Shown here one piece after another: positions 25,092 to 34,114 of a stretch of 64,000 nucleotides of DNA. The notes beneath the pieces were generated by a model that was given only the letters and a program-made list of their open reading frames with translations, did not search any database and had not been told where the DNA came from. Each line of letters begins with the position of its first letter. Position 1 is the first letter of the stretch. A program made the position numbers and the translations under genes. The stretch is taken from the NCBI GenBank assembly GCA_016714985.1, contig JADKBS010000001.1:515001-579000 (forward strand). Direction: 5' to 3'. The DNA comes from Saprospiraceae bacterium. GTDB taxonomy: Bacteria; Bacteroidota; Bacteroidia; Chitinophagales; Saprospiraceae.

Positions 25092-27518
25092 ATGCGCACC
25101 ATCACCACTGTTATTTTGGCGGTACTCTTTTTTGGAGCTGCCCCACAAGAACCTACTGCTTACCAAATGCCGCCCAAGGCAATTGCCGACCTGATTGACG
25201 CTGCGCCAACGCCCGGTGTTTCCATTAGTCCCGATGCCAGCAAGATGTTGTTGCTCGATAGACCAAGCCTGCCCTCCATCGAAGAAGTTGCACAAGAGGA
25301 ACTACGACTGGCAGGGCTGCGCATCAATCCCCGCAACAATGGCCCCAGCCGCTCTTCCTATTCCAAGGGGTTGAAAATCAGGTATTTGCAAGACGGCAAA
25401 GAGGTGCCCGTCACCGGATTGCCAGAAAACCCCAAAATTGAAAATGCAGCTTGGTCGCCGGACGGGTTGACGGTGGTTTTCCTCAACACCCTTTCCAACG
25501 GCATCGAACTTTGGGCAATAAACGTGGCAAGCGCCAAAGCCCGCAAACTCTCGGATGCCGTGGTGAACAATGCGATGGGAGTTGCCTTCAGTTGGTTTTC
25601 CGATAGCAAAACCTTGATTTACAGGCAAGTACCCGCCAATCGGGGAGCGGTGCCCCCAAAACCGCTTGTGCCACCGGGGCCAAACGTGCAAGCCAACGAA
25701 GGCAAATCGGCTCCTGTGCGTACCTACCAGGATTTGCTCAAAAACAAATACGATGAGGCGCTCTTTGAATATTACAGTACCTCTCAACTGATTCTCCTCG
25801 ACGTTGCGACGGGTAAAGTTACAGCCTTCGGCAGCCCAGGCATTTTCAGCGGAGCGAGTACCTCGCCTGATGGTAAATTCATTTTGGTTACAACTTTGAA
25901 GAAGCCATTTTCTTATATCGTGCCAGCAGGTAGTTTTCCAAAGACAGTTACCATTTACGACCTGAAGGGCAATGCCGTGCGCCAAGTCGCCGACCTGCCA
26001 GCCGCAGAGAACATCCCAAAAGGATTCAATGCTGTGCAGGAAGGCCCACGTAGTTTTACTTGGCGCTCCGATGCACCTGCCTCATTGTATTGGGTGGAGG
26101 CACAGGACGGTGGCGACCCAAAACGGGAAGTTGCCGTTCGTGACAAGATGTTCTACCTCGAAGCACCCTTCACTGGCGAACCCAAGCAAGGCATCAGCTT
26201 TAGTCTCCGTTACGATGGCATCAACTGGGGCAATGACAACCTAGCAATGGCATACGAGTCGTGGTGGCAAACCCGCCGTGAAATCACTCGCCGCTGGCAA
26301 CCAGCAAATCCAGCCGCACAACCAGCGGTTATTTTTGACCGCTCGTCTGAAGATAGCTATACCAACCCAGGCAGCTTTGAACTCAAGCCAAATCAGTACG
26401 GCAGGGGCGTGCTTTTGTCCGCTGATGGCGGTAAATCGCTCTTATTGACGGGTGAAGGCGCTTCGCCGGAAGGCAACAGGCCCTTCGTGGACAAATTCGA
26501 TTTGGCCACAAAAAAAGCAACCCGCATGTGGCGTTCCGAAGCGCCGTACTATGAAACGCCTATATCAATTATTGACGAAAAACAAGGTATTGTGTTGACC
26601 AGTCGGGAAGCCAACTACGAGCAACCCAATTTCTACCTGCGCAACCTGAACACAGGCAAGATGACGCAAGTAACCAATTTCCCGAACCCTTTCGCATCGC
26701 TGAAGGGGGTAAAAAAAGAGTTGATTAAGTACAAGCGTTCCGACGGGGTTGAGCTAACGGGTACGCTTTACCTACCTGCTGGCTACGACAAGAGCCGCGA
26801 CGGCAGACTGCCCATGCTCATGTGGGCATACCCCCAGGAGTTCAAGAGCGCCGATGCCGCAGGGCAAGTGACAAGCTCGCCCTACGAGTTCATCCGGGTC
26901 AGTGCAAATTCGCCTTTGTTGTGGGTGGCAAACGGCTATGCCGTTTTCGATGAAGTTGCCATGCCGATTGTGGGAGAAGGCGACAAAGAACCGAACGAAA
27001 CCTTCGTGGAGCAACTTCGGGCAAATGCAGAAGCAGCAGTGAATACCGTCGTAGAAATGGGCGTTGCCGACCGCAATAAAATTGGCGTCGGGGGCCACAG
27101 TTACGGTGCTTTCATGACTGGCAACCTGCTTGCACATACCGACCTTTTTGCTGCTGGAATTGCCCGTAGCGGTGCCTATAACCGCACACTCACGCCATTT
27201 GGATTCCAATCTGAGGAACGCACGCTTTGGGAAGCACCAGATGTTTACAACAAAATGTCACCGTTCAATTATGCCGATGAAATCAAAGAGCCGCTACTGC
27301 TCATTCACGGCGAAGCGGACAACAACTCCGGCACTTTCCCCATCCAGAGCGAGCGCATGTACAGCGCTATGAAAGGGCATGGGGCAACGGTTAGACTCGT
27401 AATGCTCCCGCACGAAAGCCACGGCTACCGTGCCAAAGAAAGCATTATGCACATGGCTTGGGAAATGGACCAATGGTTGGAAAAATACGTGAAAAAGAAT
27501 GGTACAACTACGCCTTGA
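25092..27518 (+). CDS. S9 family serine peptidase (prolyl oligopeptidase type)
   Basis: Secreted peptidase of 808 aa. A signal peptide is followed by an N-terminal beta-propeller (about residues 40-530) and a C-terminal alpha/beta hydrolase domain. The catalytic triad is visible: Ser in GGHSYGAF near residue 669, Asp in the HGEADNNSG block and His in LPHESHGY. The sequence resembles the glutamyl-endopeptidase or dipeptidyl-peptidase branch of S9 in Bacteroidota. It is likely periplasmic and used for peptide breakdown. No sorting domain is present. Confidence 0.92.
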   Translation: MRTITTVILAVLFFGAAPQEPTAYQMPPKAIADLIDAAPTPGVSISPDASKMLLLDRPSLPSIEEVAQEELRLAGLRINPRNNGPSRSSYSKGLKIRYLQDGKEVPVTGLPENPKIENAAWSPDGLTVVFLNTLSNGIELWAINVASAKARKLSDAVVNNAMGVAFSWFSDSKTLIYRQVPANRGAVPPKPLVPPGPNVQANEGKSAPVRTYQDLLKNKYDEALFEYYSTSQLILLDVATGKVTAFGSPGIFSGASTSPDGKFILVTTLKKPFSYIVPAGSFPKTVTIYDLKGNAVRQVADLPAAENIPKGFNAVQEGPRSFTWRSDAPASLYWVEAQDGGDPKREVAVRDKMFYLEAPFTGEPKQGISFSLRYDGINWGNDNLAMAYESWWQTRREITRRWQPANPAAQPAVIFDRSSEDSYTNPGSFELKPNQYGRGVLLSADGGKSLLLTGEGASPEGNRPFVDKFDLATKKATRMWRSEAPYYETPISIIDEKQGIVLTSREANYEQPNFYLRNLNTGKMTQVTNFPNPFASLKGVKKELIKYKRSDGVELTGTLYLPAGYDKSRDGRLPMLMWAYPQEFKSADAAGQVTSSPYEFIRVSANSPLLWVANGYAVFDEVAMPIVGEGDKEPNETFVEQLRANAEAAVNTVVEMGVADRNKIGVGGHSYGAFMTGNLLAHTDLFAAGIARSGAYNRTLTPFGFQSEERTLWEAPDVYNKMSPFNYADEIKEPLLLIHGEADNNSGTFPIQSERMYSAMKGHGATVRLVMLPHESHGYRAKESIMHMAWEMDQWLEKYVKKNGTTTP

Positions 27519-27667
27519 TGGTTGAAATATTCCCTGAAAATGCAAGGGTGTTTTGGCTTGTCGTCAAAGAAAACAGAATCCTGCCTTTCCGGTTTGGGCT
27601 GTTGTGGTTGTGTGCGTAATTCACCTCTCGACTGCAAATAATTCCCAAGACAGGAGTATTTCGTGCA

Positions 27668-27675
27668 TATTTTTG
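27668..27675 (+). promoter_or_regulatory. -7 element of the MFS transporter gene
   Basis: TATTTTTG fits TAnnTTTG. It supports the ATG at 27729 rather than the earlier in-frame ATG at 27663. Confidence 0.4.
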
Positions 27676-27728
27676 CCCACCCCAGTAACCTTCATAGAAT
27701 TTACCTAACCAGCAATCCCCCATTCCTC

Positions 27729-28952
27729 ATGTCCCGTACCCCTGCCCTCGGCTTTATCTTCGTCACCCTGCTGCTTGATGTCATCGGTTTTGGCCTAATC
27801 ATCCCTGTGATGCCCAGCCTGCTGGAAGAAATGACGGGGGGTGACATCTCCACCGCAGCCCGTTGGGGCGGAGTGCTGATGTTCACTTATGCGGCCATGC
27901 AGTTTATTTTTTCGCCGATAGTGGGTGGGCTGAGCGACCGATTTGGGCGGCGGCCTGTCATCCTGGCCTCGTTGTTTGCCTTCGGCATTGACTTCATCAT
28001 CACAGGTTTTGCGCCGAACATCTGGTGGTTCTTCGTTGGGAGGATACTCGCTGGCATCACGGGCGCTTCTTTTACCTCCTGCTCAGCTTATATAGCCGAC
28101 GTAAGCCCACCGGAAAAGCGGGCGCAGAACTTCGGCCTAATCGGCGCAGCTTTCGGCGTGGGCTTCATCTTTGGGCCACTGATTGGCGGGTGGGTATCGG
28201 CATATTTCGGGCTGCGGGCACCCTTCTTCGTGGCTGCGGGCATGGCGCTGCTCAATTGGCTATACGGCTATTTCGTGCTGCCCGAATCGCTCAACCCCGA
28301 AAACCGTCGCCCCTTCAACTGGCGGCGGGCGAACCCGCTCGGCTCGCTGCTCAACCTCCGCCGTTATCCCGTGGTGCTGAGCCTAGCTGGTGCACTCATG
28401 GCCATTTACATTGCGGGTCACGCCAACCAAAGCACCTGGACTTATATCACCATCGAAAAATTCGGATGGGACACCAAAATGGTGGGCTATTCCCTTGCTT
28501 TTGTCGGTTTGATGACGGGCATCGTACAGGGAGGGCTTACGAGGGTGGTGCTTCCACGCTTTGGGTCGAAACCTTCCCTTTACTTCGGCCTTGCCGTGTA
28601 TTCCATCACTTTTGTACTATATGCTTTCGCAACGAAAGGCTGGATGATGTTTGCCATCATGGTGCCTTTCTCGCTGGGGGGCTTCGCAGGGCCAGCCTTG
28701 CAGGGCATCATCTCGAACCAAGTGCCCGCCAATGAGCAAGGCGAATTACAAGGCTCACTGACCAGTCTCATGTCCATCACCTCCATCATTGGGCCGCTAC
28801 TGATGACAGGGCTTTTCGCTTATTTTACCAGGGCAACCGCCCCAGTTCAGTTCCCTGGAGCACCTTTTCTCATGGGAGCGTTCCTTTGTTTGGTGAGCCT
28901 ATTGCTGGCCCTGCGTACCCTGCGAAAATATGGTAAGAAAGGGGTGGTTTAG
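27729..28952 (+). CDS. TetA-like MFS transporter
   Basis: Twelve-helix inner membrane transporter of the major facilitator superfamily, 407 aa. The loop after helix 2 has GGLSDRFGRRPVIL, the MFS motif A, and the first helix starts GFIFVTLLLDVIGFGLIIPVMP, the pattern of the tetracycline-resistance (TCR/Tet) branch. Substrate cannot be deduced: many chromosomal members are general drug or metabolite exporters. Start chosen at ATG 27729 because the promoter-like element lies downstream of the earlier ATG. Confidence 0.88.
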   Translation: MSRTPALGFIFVTLLLDVIGFGLIIPVMPSLLEEMTGGDISTAARWGGVLMFTYAAMQFIFSPIVGGLSDRFGRRPVILASLFAFGIDFIITGFAPNIWWFFVGRILAGITGASFTSCSAYIADVSPPEKRAQNFGLIGAAFGVGFIFGPLIGGWVSAYFGLRAPFFVAAGMALLNWLYGYFVLPESLNPENRRPFNWRRANPLGSLLNLRRYPVVLSLAGALMAIYIAGHANQSTWTYITIEKFGWDTKMVGYSLAFVGLMTGIVQGGLTRVVLPRFGSKPSLYFGLAVYSITFVLYAFATKGWMMFAIMVPFSLGGFAGPALQGIISNQVPANEQGELQGSLTSLMSITSIIGPLLMTGLFAYFTRATAPVQFPGAPFLMGAFLCLVSLLLALRTLRKYGKKGVV

Positions 28953-29297
28953 GTTGGATCCATTTTACCCTTTGGAGAAACCTCATGAACCATTGTTACC
29001 TTTTCAAATGAAAAAAGCCCCGGTCAAGCAAAGAGCCTGCCGGAGCCACACATTTTTCACCAACTAAAATCATAAATCTTAAAGCGAAGGGGTTATTCTC
29101 GGATGTGCACTAATGACAAGTTTTCAAACAGGTACCCCCCATTTTGGTTTGTCAGATTCTTGTAAAATCAGTGAAATTGCCACATACAGGTGCTTATTTC
29201 CCAAGAATCATGGCTTTGGTCGAAGTAGTGACAGCCATCCTTGCCTACCTCCTTACGCTTGCCGTATCTTGGTGCGCTGAAACAAAACCTGACAGTT
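28953..29297. other. Intergenic region with a promoter-like sequence
   Basis: No credible gene. A G+C-rich imperfect hairpin near 28985-29025 may be a weak terminator. TTG at 29241 with TATCTTGG at 29265-29272 (21-base spacer) resembles a promoter for the barrel protein. Confidence 0.45.
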
Positions 29298-29888
29298 ATG
29301 AAAAAACAATTCTTTGCCTTTTTGGCTTTCTTGGCGATGGCTTCCAGCCTCTATTCACAAAAAGACGAGACCCTGATGGGTAAAACCGGGCTGCGCCTAA
29401 GCGGTATCTGGGGCGGCAGCAATATCGGCATGAGCTTCGGTGGCAACAACCACGGCATGGCGGGCGGCTTCTTCGGGGCAGAGTTCAACAAGGCCCTGAC
29501 CATCGGCTTCGGCGGAATAAATACCAAAGAGACTACAGACTATACCGGACAATTCGAGATGGATTACAAGGGCCTATTGCTCGGCTACGCCTACCTTCCC
29601 CACAAGGTCATCCATCCAAGGGTCAGCTTCCTGATGGGTAGCGGCAAGCTCAAGTTCAAGGACGGCTATGACGACACCATTTTCGTGGTGCAGCCTTCAG
29701 CGGGCTTCGAGGTGAACGTGTTTCGGTGGTTCCGCCTCGGCTTCGAGGGCGGCTACCGATTCGTGTCGAACACCAGCATACCAGAGCCGAGCGACAAGGA
29801 GGTTTCGTCGCCATTTGCCCAGTTGTCGCTGCGATTCGGCTGGTCGTGGGGTAAAAGCGGCTGGGGGTGGCCTTCCGATTCCAACTGA
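29298..29888 (+). CDS. Outer membrane beta-barrel protein
   Basis: The ATG at 29298 begins a signal peptide (KKQFFAFLAFLAMASSLYSQ), followed by about 170 residues of alternating short beta strands rich in Gly and aromatic residues (LRLSGIWGGSNIGMSFGG, FRLGFEGGYRFVSNTS), ending with an aromatic C-terminal segment (WSWGKSGWGW). This is typical of small 8-strand porins of the OmpA/OmpW-like group. No specific function can be given. The earlier TTG/ATG codons lack a signal-like sequence. Confidence 0.75.
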   Translation: MKKQFFAFLAFLAMASSLYSQKDETLMGKTGLRLSGIWGGSNIGMSFGGNNHGMAGGFFGAEFNKALTIGFGGINTKETTDYTGQFEMDYKGLLLGYAYLPHKVIHPRVSFLMGSGKLKFKDGYDDTIFVVQPSAGFEVNVFRWFRLGFEGGYRFVSNTSIPEPSDKEVSSPFAQLSLRFGWSWGKSGWGWPSDSN

Positions 29889-29953
29889 TAGCGCTGTACC
29901 ATCAAACGGGTTGGGTTCGCCCTTTCGGAGAGATAGCAGCATGCTAAATAACT

Positions 29954-30055
29954 CAAGTTGCGAGTTAAAAGCTACGAGTTGCTAGCAAGGTGGTTCAAAT
30001 CCATCGTTTGCCCACCTAAAACTCGCAACTCGTGACTTGCAACTCGTAGCTTTTT
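29954..30055. repeat. Inverted word repeat (AAAAGCTACGAGTTGC type)
   Basis: The perfect 16 bp arms at 29967-29982 and 30039-30054 are flanked by further GCGAGTT/AACTCGCAACTCG words. Confidence 0.85.
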
Positions 30056-30131
30056 ACTATCCGCAACTTGGGTTAAATAGAGATACACCCTTGGAAGAAT
30101 ATAGCTCGACCCAAGCGGCGAAAATCGAACG

Positions 30132-30180
30132 AAAACAAAGGGGCCGAACCAGTGTACACTGGTTCGGCCCCTTTGTTTTT
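30132..30180. terminator. Bidirectional terminator, 48 bp perfect palindrome
   Basis: AAAACAAAGGGGCCGAACC and its complement around AGTGTACACT, with A and T tracts at both ends, between convergent genes. Confidence 0.9.
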
Positions 30181-30204
30181 ATGCGAAAGAAGGACAAGCC
30201 AAGC

Positions 30205-30939
30205 TTATTCTTCCACATCTTTCAAAGTCTGAATCTTGTCGAGCAGTTTCTGTGCCCGCACGAGGAAGTCGGCACGGTGCTCGTAGAACTCATTGTGAAT
30301 CATCAACAGACGGGCGGCATCCCAAGCTGCAGACTTCGGGTGAAGCTGCTTGGCGGCGATGGGGTGTAACCAGTACTCCAAGTTGTTGGAGCGCAGGTAG
30401 GAACCGTCCATGTCGAAGCCTGTGATGACGGCAAGCTTATTCAGGGAGAAAAGGTAATCTGTTTCTTTGTTGAGTTCCTTCTGAAGGTCAACGATTTCGA
30501 TGCGGCCAAAGCGCACACCGGCACGCTCACAGAGGAATACGTCACGGCGGCCATCGAAAGTGAGGATAGTGTCAATATTGTACTTGCGCATGGAGTCGAA
30601 CATAAACTTCTTCACACGGCTGTGTACCGGGCGCAGTTGCTTAAAGGAAAACTGCAACGCCCGCTTGTCCACATGGAACTCCTCCAAGAACGGCCTTGTG
30701 CGGCCTGTGCGCATATTGATGACGACCTTGTTGCGCCCAATGGTGTGACCCAATTCGTTGGTCTTGGAATAGACGCTCACATAGTCCACATCGGCATTGT
30801 TGACCCAAGTGTCGAGGAAGATTTTTTTAGTACGGCCTTCAAATACAAGAAGTGCGACTTCGGCAATGACAAAGAAGTTGGGGAATCCTCCGTAGATGTT
30901 GCCATATTTTAGCTCCAGAAATGCAATGTTGTTATCCAC
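30205..30939 (-). CDS. Uncharacterised conserved protein, possibly a DEDD-exonuclease-like fold
   Basis: 244 aa, no signal peptide. I do not recognise a named family. It starts IAFLELKYGN, where E-L could stand for the first acidic motif of an RNase H-like exonuclease; a central ILTFDGRRD and a late SAAWDAARLLMIHNEF resemble the second and third motifs of DEDD exonucleases, but the third motif lacks the usual His or Tyr. A good promoter lies upstream and the frame is intact, so it is a real, expressed gene. The fold suggestion is weak. Confidence 0.6.
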   Translation of the reverse strand: MDNNIAFLELKYGNIYGGFPNFFVIAEVALLVFEGRTKKIFLDTWVNNADVDYVSVYSKTNELGHTIGRNKVVINMRTGRTRPFLEEFHVDKRALQFSFKQLRPVHSRVKKFMFDSMRKYNIDTILTFDGRRDVFLCERAGVRFGRIEIVDLQKELNKETDYLFSLNKLAVITGFDMDGSYLRSNNLEYWLHPIAAKQLHPKSAAWDAARLLMIHNEFYEHRADFLVRAQKLLDKIQTLKDVEE

Positions 30940-31011
30940 GTTTGATAGTGTTGTTTTGGGAAAAAGGTTTTAGAATTAGTTTAAATGGTTTGGTTTTTCT
31001 AAATCAAAGGC

Positions 31012-31039
31012 CAAATTTATGAAAAATGCAAAGAAGCAA
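31012..31039 (-). promoter_or_regulatory. Promoter of the gene at 30205-30939
   Basis: On the minus strand TTG, a 17-base spacer and TAAATTTG (31012-31019), 73 bases ahead of the ATG. Confidence 0.5.
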
Positions 31040-31101
31040 GCCTTTTTTTGTATTACAAAATTTATTGGGCTGATTTTTTGCATGTTTTTCCTGCCAAAAT
31101 T

Positions 31102-32202
31102 TTACAAAAGGAACTTCCCCCCTTCGTAAACCTTTTCGCCATCGGCGAAAATCTGACCACCGTTCTTCATGTCCGCAATCATGTCCCAGTGGATGGACGA
31201 CTGGTTTTTGCCGCCCGTCTGTAGGTACGATTGCCCGATGGCCATGTGTACCGTCCCGCCGATTTTCTCGTCGAACAGGATGTTTTTTGTAAAACGGTCA
31301 ATCTTGTAATTTGTTCCAATCGCCGCTTCGCCAAAATGCCTTGCCCCGGCCACATTCTGGAACGCATCGTCCAAAAGCGCCTTGCCTTGCTTGGCTTCCC
31401 ACTTCTCCACTCGGCCATTTTGCACCCAAAGTGTCACGCCCTCCACCAAGCTGCCCGCTATCACTATGGGGTAGTTGAAGTGGATAATGCCGTTCACGCT
31501 GTCCTCTACGGGTGAGGTATATACTTCCCCGCTGGGCATATTCGTCTGGCCGTCGGAGTTTATCCAGGTGCGGCCCATGGTTGAGAACTGTATGTCAATG
31601 CCGTCGCCCACGTAGCGCACGGTCTCTTTTTGGTTCAAAAAATCAACAATGTGCTGCTGCGAGCGGCGCACCTCCAGCCAAGCGGCGGCAGGGTCGTCTT
31701 CGTAGAGGCGGCAGGCGTTGAACACGAACTGCTCGTACTCTTCCAGCGACATGCCCGCTTCCTGTGCATTGGCTAAAGTCGGGTACTGGCAAAGGTTGCG
31801 CTTGAGGGAGCGGGTAGCCGTGCGCTCGAAATAGATTTTGTTCAAATCCTTCGTCGCCTCCCGCCGGATGGCCGTCCGTTTGGGGTCCACGCTTTGGTCT
31901 TCCCGCAGGTTGAACGGTGCCATGATATTCAAGTAGCAGTCGAACTCCTCCATCGCTTGGCGGTAGGTGGGCGATAGGTGCCGGAGCTGCGCATCGCTGC
32001 CCTCGGCGTAAAGGATACGGGCTTTTTCCCGAAAGGCCATGTCCACCTCTACAATGGCCCCGGCCCGCAGCGCCTCCCGCCAGACCTCCCGTACCAGCGG
32101 TTCTGCTAGGGTGGTCGTGCTGACGAACAGCCTTTCCCCCTCCTTGATACTGAGGCAGTACCGGACGAGCAATTGGGCATATTTGGTAAGCATCGAGTCC
32201 AT
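31102..32202 (-). CDS. M29 family aminopeptidase
   Basis: Cytoplasmic metallo-aminopeptidase of the AmpS/AmpT (thermophilic) family, 366 aa. Metal ligands known for the family can be placed: Glu in FGEAAIGTN, the His and Tyr in GTVHMAIGQSY, and the H-x-D pair in SSIHWDM near the C terminus. It frees N-terminal residues from peptides. Start ATG at 32202; another Met two codons later is equally possible. It is a single gene, divergent from exbD. Confidence 0.92.
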   Translation of the reverse strand: MDSMLTKYAQLLVRYCLSIKEGERLFVSTTTLAEPLVREVWREALRAGAIVEVDMAFREKARILYAEGSDAQLRHLSPTYRQAMEEFDCYLNIMAPFNLREDQSVDPKRTAIRREATKDLNKIYFERTATRSLKRNLCQYPTLANAQEAGMSLEEYEQFVFNACRLYEDDPAAAWLEVRRSQQHIVDFLNQKETVRYVGDGIDIQFSTMGRTWINSDGQTNMPSGEVYTSPVEDSVNGIIHFNYPIVIAGSLVEGVTLWVQNGRVEKWEAKQGKALLDDAFQNVAGARHFGEAAIGTNYKIDRFTKNILFDEKIGGTVHMAIGQSYLQTGGKNQSSIHWDMIADMKNGGQIFADGEKVYEGGKFLL

Positions 32203-32462
32203 TGATTGGCGTTATTTCCTGCTGGTACTGGGGGTTGATTGGGGCGCAAATATCAAAAAAAATGTTAGACGAAAAAATTGCTTGATAAAAATCACATTAC
32301 CTGCCGCCAAGGTTAACGATTTATTCATCTATCCTAATGTGGTGAGTGGTAACTGTTGATAGGTGGTTATTTGCACAAGTTTTTGAAAATCAACAAATTG
32401 CAAACCTTTGACCACTAAAACTGCCTTCCGCTCAAAGCACCAACATACACAAATATTCAGCT

Positions 32463-33008
32463 ATGAAATCTTCTTCAACCAACCACCGGGGAATGCCGGA
32501 GGTGAACGCCAGCTCTATGGCCGACATTGCCTTCCTACTGCTTGTTTTCTTCCTTGTTACCACTGTCATCGAAACAGAGAAAGGCATCGGCGTCCGCTTG
32601 CCGCCGTTCGATGTCTCCTCGCCACCGCCACCAGTTCACAACCGAAATGTTTTCAGCGTAAAAATCAACTATACCAACCAGTTGCTCATAGAAGGGGAAT
32701 TGTTCCCCTTGGAAAAATTGCGGCAGCAAGCCAAGGAGTTTATCATGAACCCCGCCCAACGGAACGACCTCGCCATCAGCCCCAACAACGCCATAATTTC
32801 CCTGCAGAACGACCGCAGCACCAATTACACGACCTATCTTTCTGTTTACAACGAACTGAAAGGGGCTTATAACGAGCTTTGGGAAGAAGCGGCTCAAGCC
32901 CAGTTTGGGCAGCCCCTTATACAGCTAAGCCGCAGCAGGCAGAAGGCTATCCGGGAGCGCATCCCCTTGGTGATTTCGGAAAATGATTTGGTGGATTATA
33001 AGGATTAG
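32463..33008 (+). CDS. ExbD/TolR-like biopolymer transport protein
   Basis: Inner membrane protein with one N-terminal helix (MADIAFLLLVFFLVTTVI) followed by a periplasmic domain; 181 aa, longer than E. coli ExbD by a C-terminal extension of about 40 residues. The Asp in the ADIAF part of the helix is the conserved proton-path residue of ExbD/TolR. It would work with ExbB/TolQ and TonB or TolA to energise the outer membrane. No exbB gene is adjacent, which is unusual; the partner must be elsewhere. Confidence 0.85.
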   Translation: MKSSSTNHRGMPEVNASSMADIAFLLLVFFLVTTVIETEKGIGVRLPPFDVSSPPPPVHNRNVFSVKINYTNQLLIEGELFPLEKLRQQAKEFIMNPAQRNDLAISPNNAIISLQNDRSTNYTTYLSVYNELKGAYNELWEEAAQAQFGQPLIQLSRSRQKAIRERIPLVISENDLVDYKD

Positions 33009-33077
33009 GACACACCTGTGATTTTGCGATAAAAAGGGGTAGGGGAGAAGGATTTTTCTCTTGCGGCTGTTTTATTA

Positions 33078-33998
33078 TCAATGTGCCCTGTCCAAAGCTT
33101 GCACGACATAAAGCGCCATGTAAATATCATCGTAAAACTCCCGCACGAGTTCAAAACTCACATTTGATTGAAGGAGGTTTGGCTCCAAAATGTCCTTTTG
33201 GTTCCAGATGCCCATGTAGCAGTTTTCACCATTGATGGATAGGCAAACTTCGCCCTTGTCCTTACGGTAGCTGAGAAGGAAGGCCATCAATTCTTCCGTC
33301 ACCAAGTCCGTTACTTTTGTGTTGCGGTGGCCATAAGTGATGTACGTCTCTCTAAATTTTTGGTTTTTGATATAATTGTCCATGACTTGCCCGCCATGGC
33401 GTACAAAAACCTTCAAAGTTTCTGAAAGGTAAGGAAGTTTTGCCCGTGGCAACACCAGCACGGAGCCTTTCAAGGGGTACTTGAATTTTGCTCGCAGGAA
33501 AACGCCCCTGAACACCGAATCGAGTCGTTGCCGCACCCTCGAAAATTCCTCCACCTTCAGTTCGCTCATCTCAAACTCTACATCGCCGATACGGCCCTCG
33601 ATGAAATCCTCACCCTCGTAAATGGCTGGCCGGGTGATGAACAATTGGCTTTTTAGGAATTTTTCGATGGGCATCTTTCGCTTTGCGTCATACCTCAAAT
33701 CGCCGAAGAGCGGCCCATCGTCTATGAAGTCCAGCACCAATCGAACCACTCTTGGCTTGAAGTCATCGGTGAAGCGCCTAATCCGCCCCACCACCATTGC
33801 GATATAGCCCATGAACGGCAGGCTCGCCAAGGCCGCAAACAAGAACTCCGATAACGCATAAACCAGCACCCCCACGCCCAGCATCAGCGTAGCAGAAAAG
33901 GTAATTAGCCGCAACATACGCAGCCGCTGCTTGTCCAAACGCATCAGCTCTGGATGGATGGTTTGGTTGTAGAATAAGCGGAATTCTTCTGGGTTCAA
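33078..33998 (-). CDS. DUF3137 domain protein
   Basis: Membrane protein of unknown function. Two hydrophobic segments near the N terminus (LITFSATLMLGVGVLVYAL and LFAALASLPFMGYIAMVV) precede a soluble DUF3137 region (EGEDFIEGRIGDVEFEMSEL, FRGVFLRAKFKYPLKG). The family N terminus corresponds to LNPEEFRLFYNQT, which here begins at a TTG codon (33998); there is no in-frame ATG nearby. The frame stays open to 34256 but only through a CGGATT word array and the end of the SDR gene, so that extension is not real. Confidence 0.75.
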   Translation of the reverse strand: MNPEEFRLFYNQTIHPELMRLDKQRLRMLRLITFSATLMLGVGVLVYALSEFLFAALASLPFMGYIAMVVGRIRRFTDDFKPRVVRLVLDFIDDGPLFGDLRYDAKRKMPIEKFLKSQLFITRPAIYEGEDFIEGRIGDVEFEMSELKVEEFSRVRQRLDSVFRGVFLRAKFKYPLKGSVLVLPRAKLPYLSETLKVFVRHGGQVMDNYIKNQKFRETYITYGHRNTKVTDLVTEELMAFLLSYRKDKGEVCLSINGENCYMGIWNQKDILEPNLLQSNVSFELVREFYDDIYMALYVVQALDRAH

Positions 33999-34004
33999 CT
34001 TTAG

Positions 34005-34113
34005 AGATTGCGGATTTCGGATTTCGGATTTCGGATTTGGCGCTGTGCTAAATTCCACGTTTTTTAACGCATAGCAGTACACCCAATCCGCAATCCGCAA
34101 TCCGCAATCCGAA
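34005..34113. repeat. CGGATT word arrays with inverted partner
   Basis: GATTGCGGATTTCGGATTTC iterations at 34008-34037 face CCGCAATCCGCAATCCG at 34084-34113, spanning the gap between SDR and DUF3137. Confidence 0.85.
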
Positions 34114-34114
34114 A

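Noticed and set aside
28985..29025. Terminator behind the MFS gene
   Set aside because: The GC-rich segment pairs only poorly and has no T tract.
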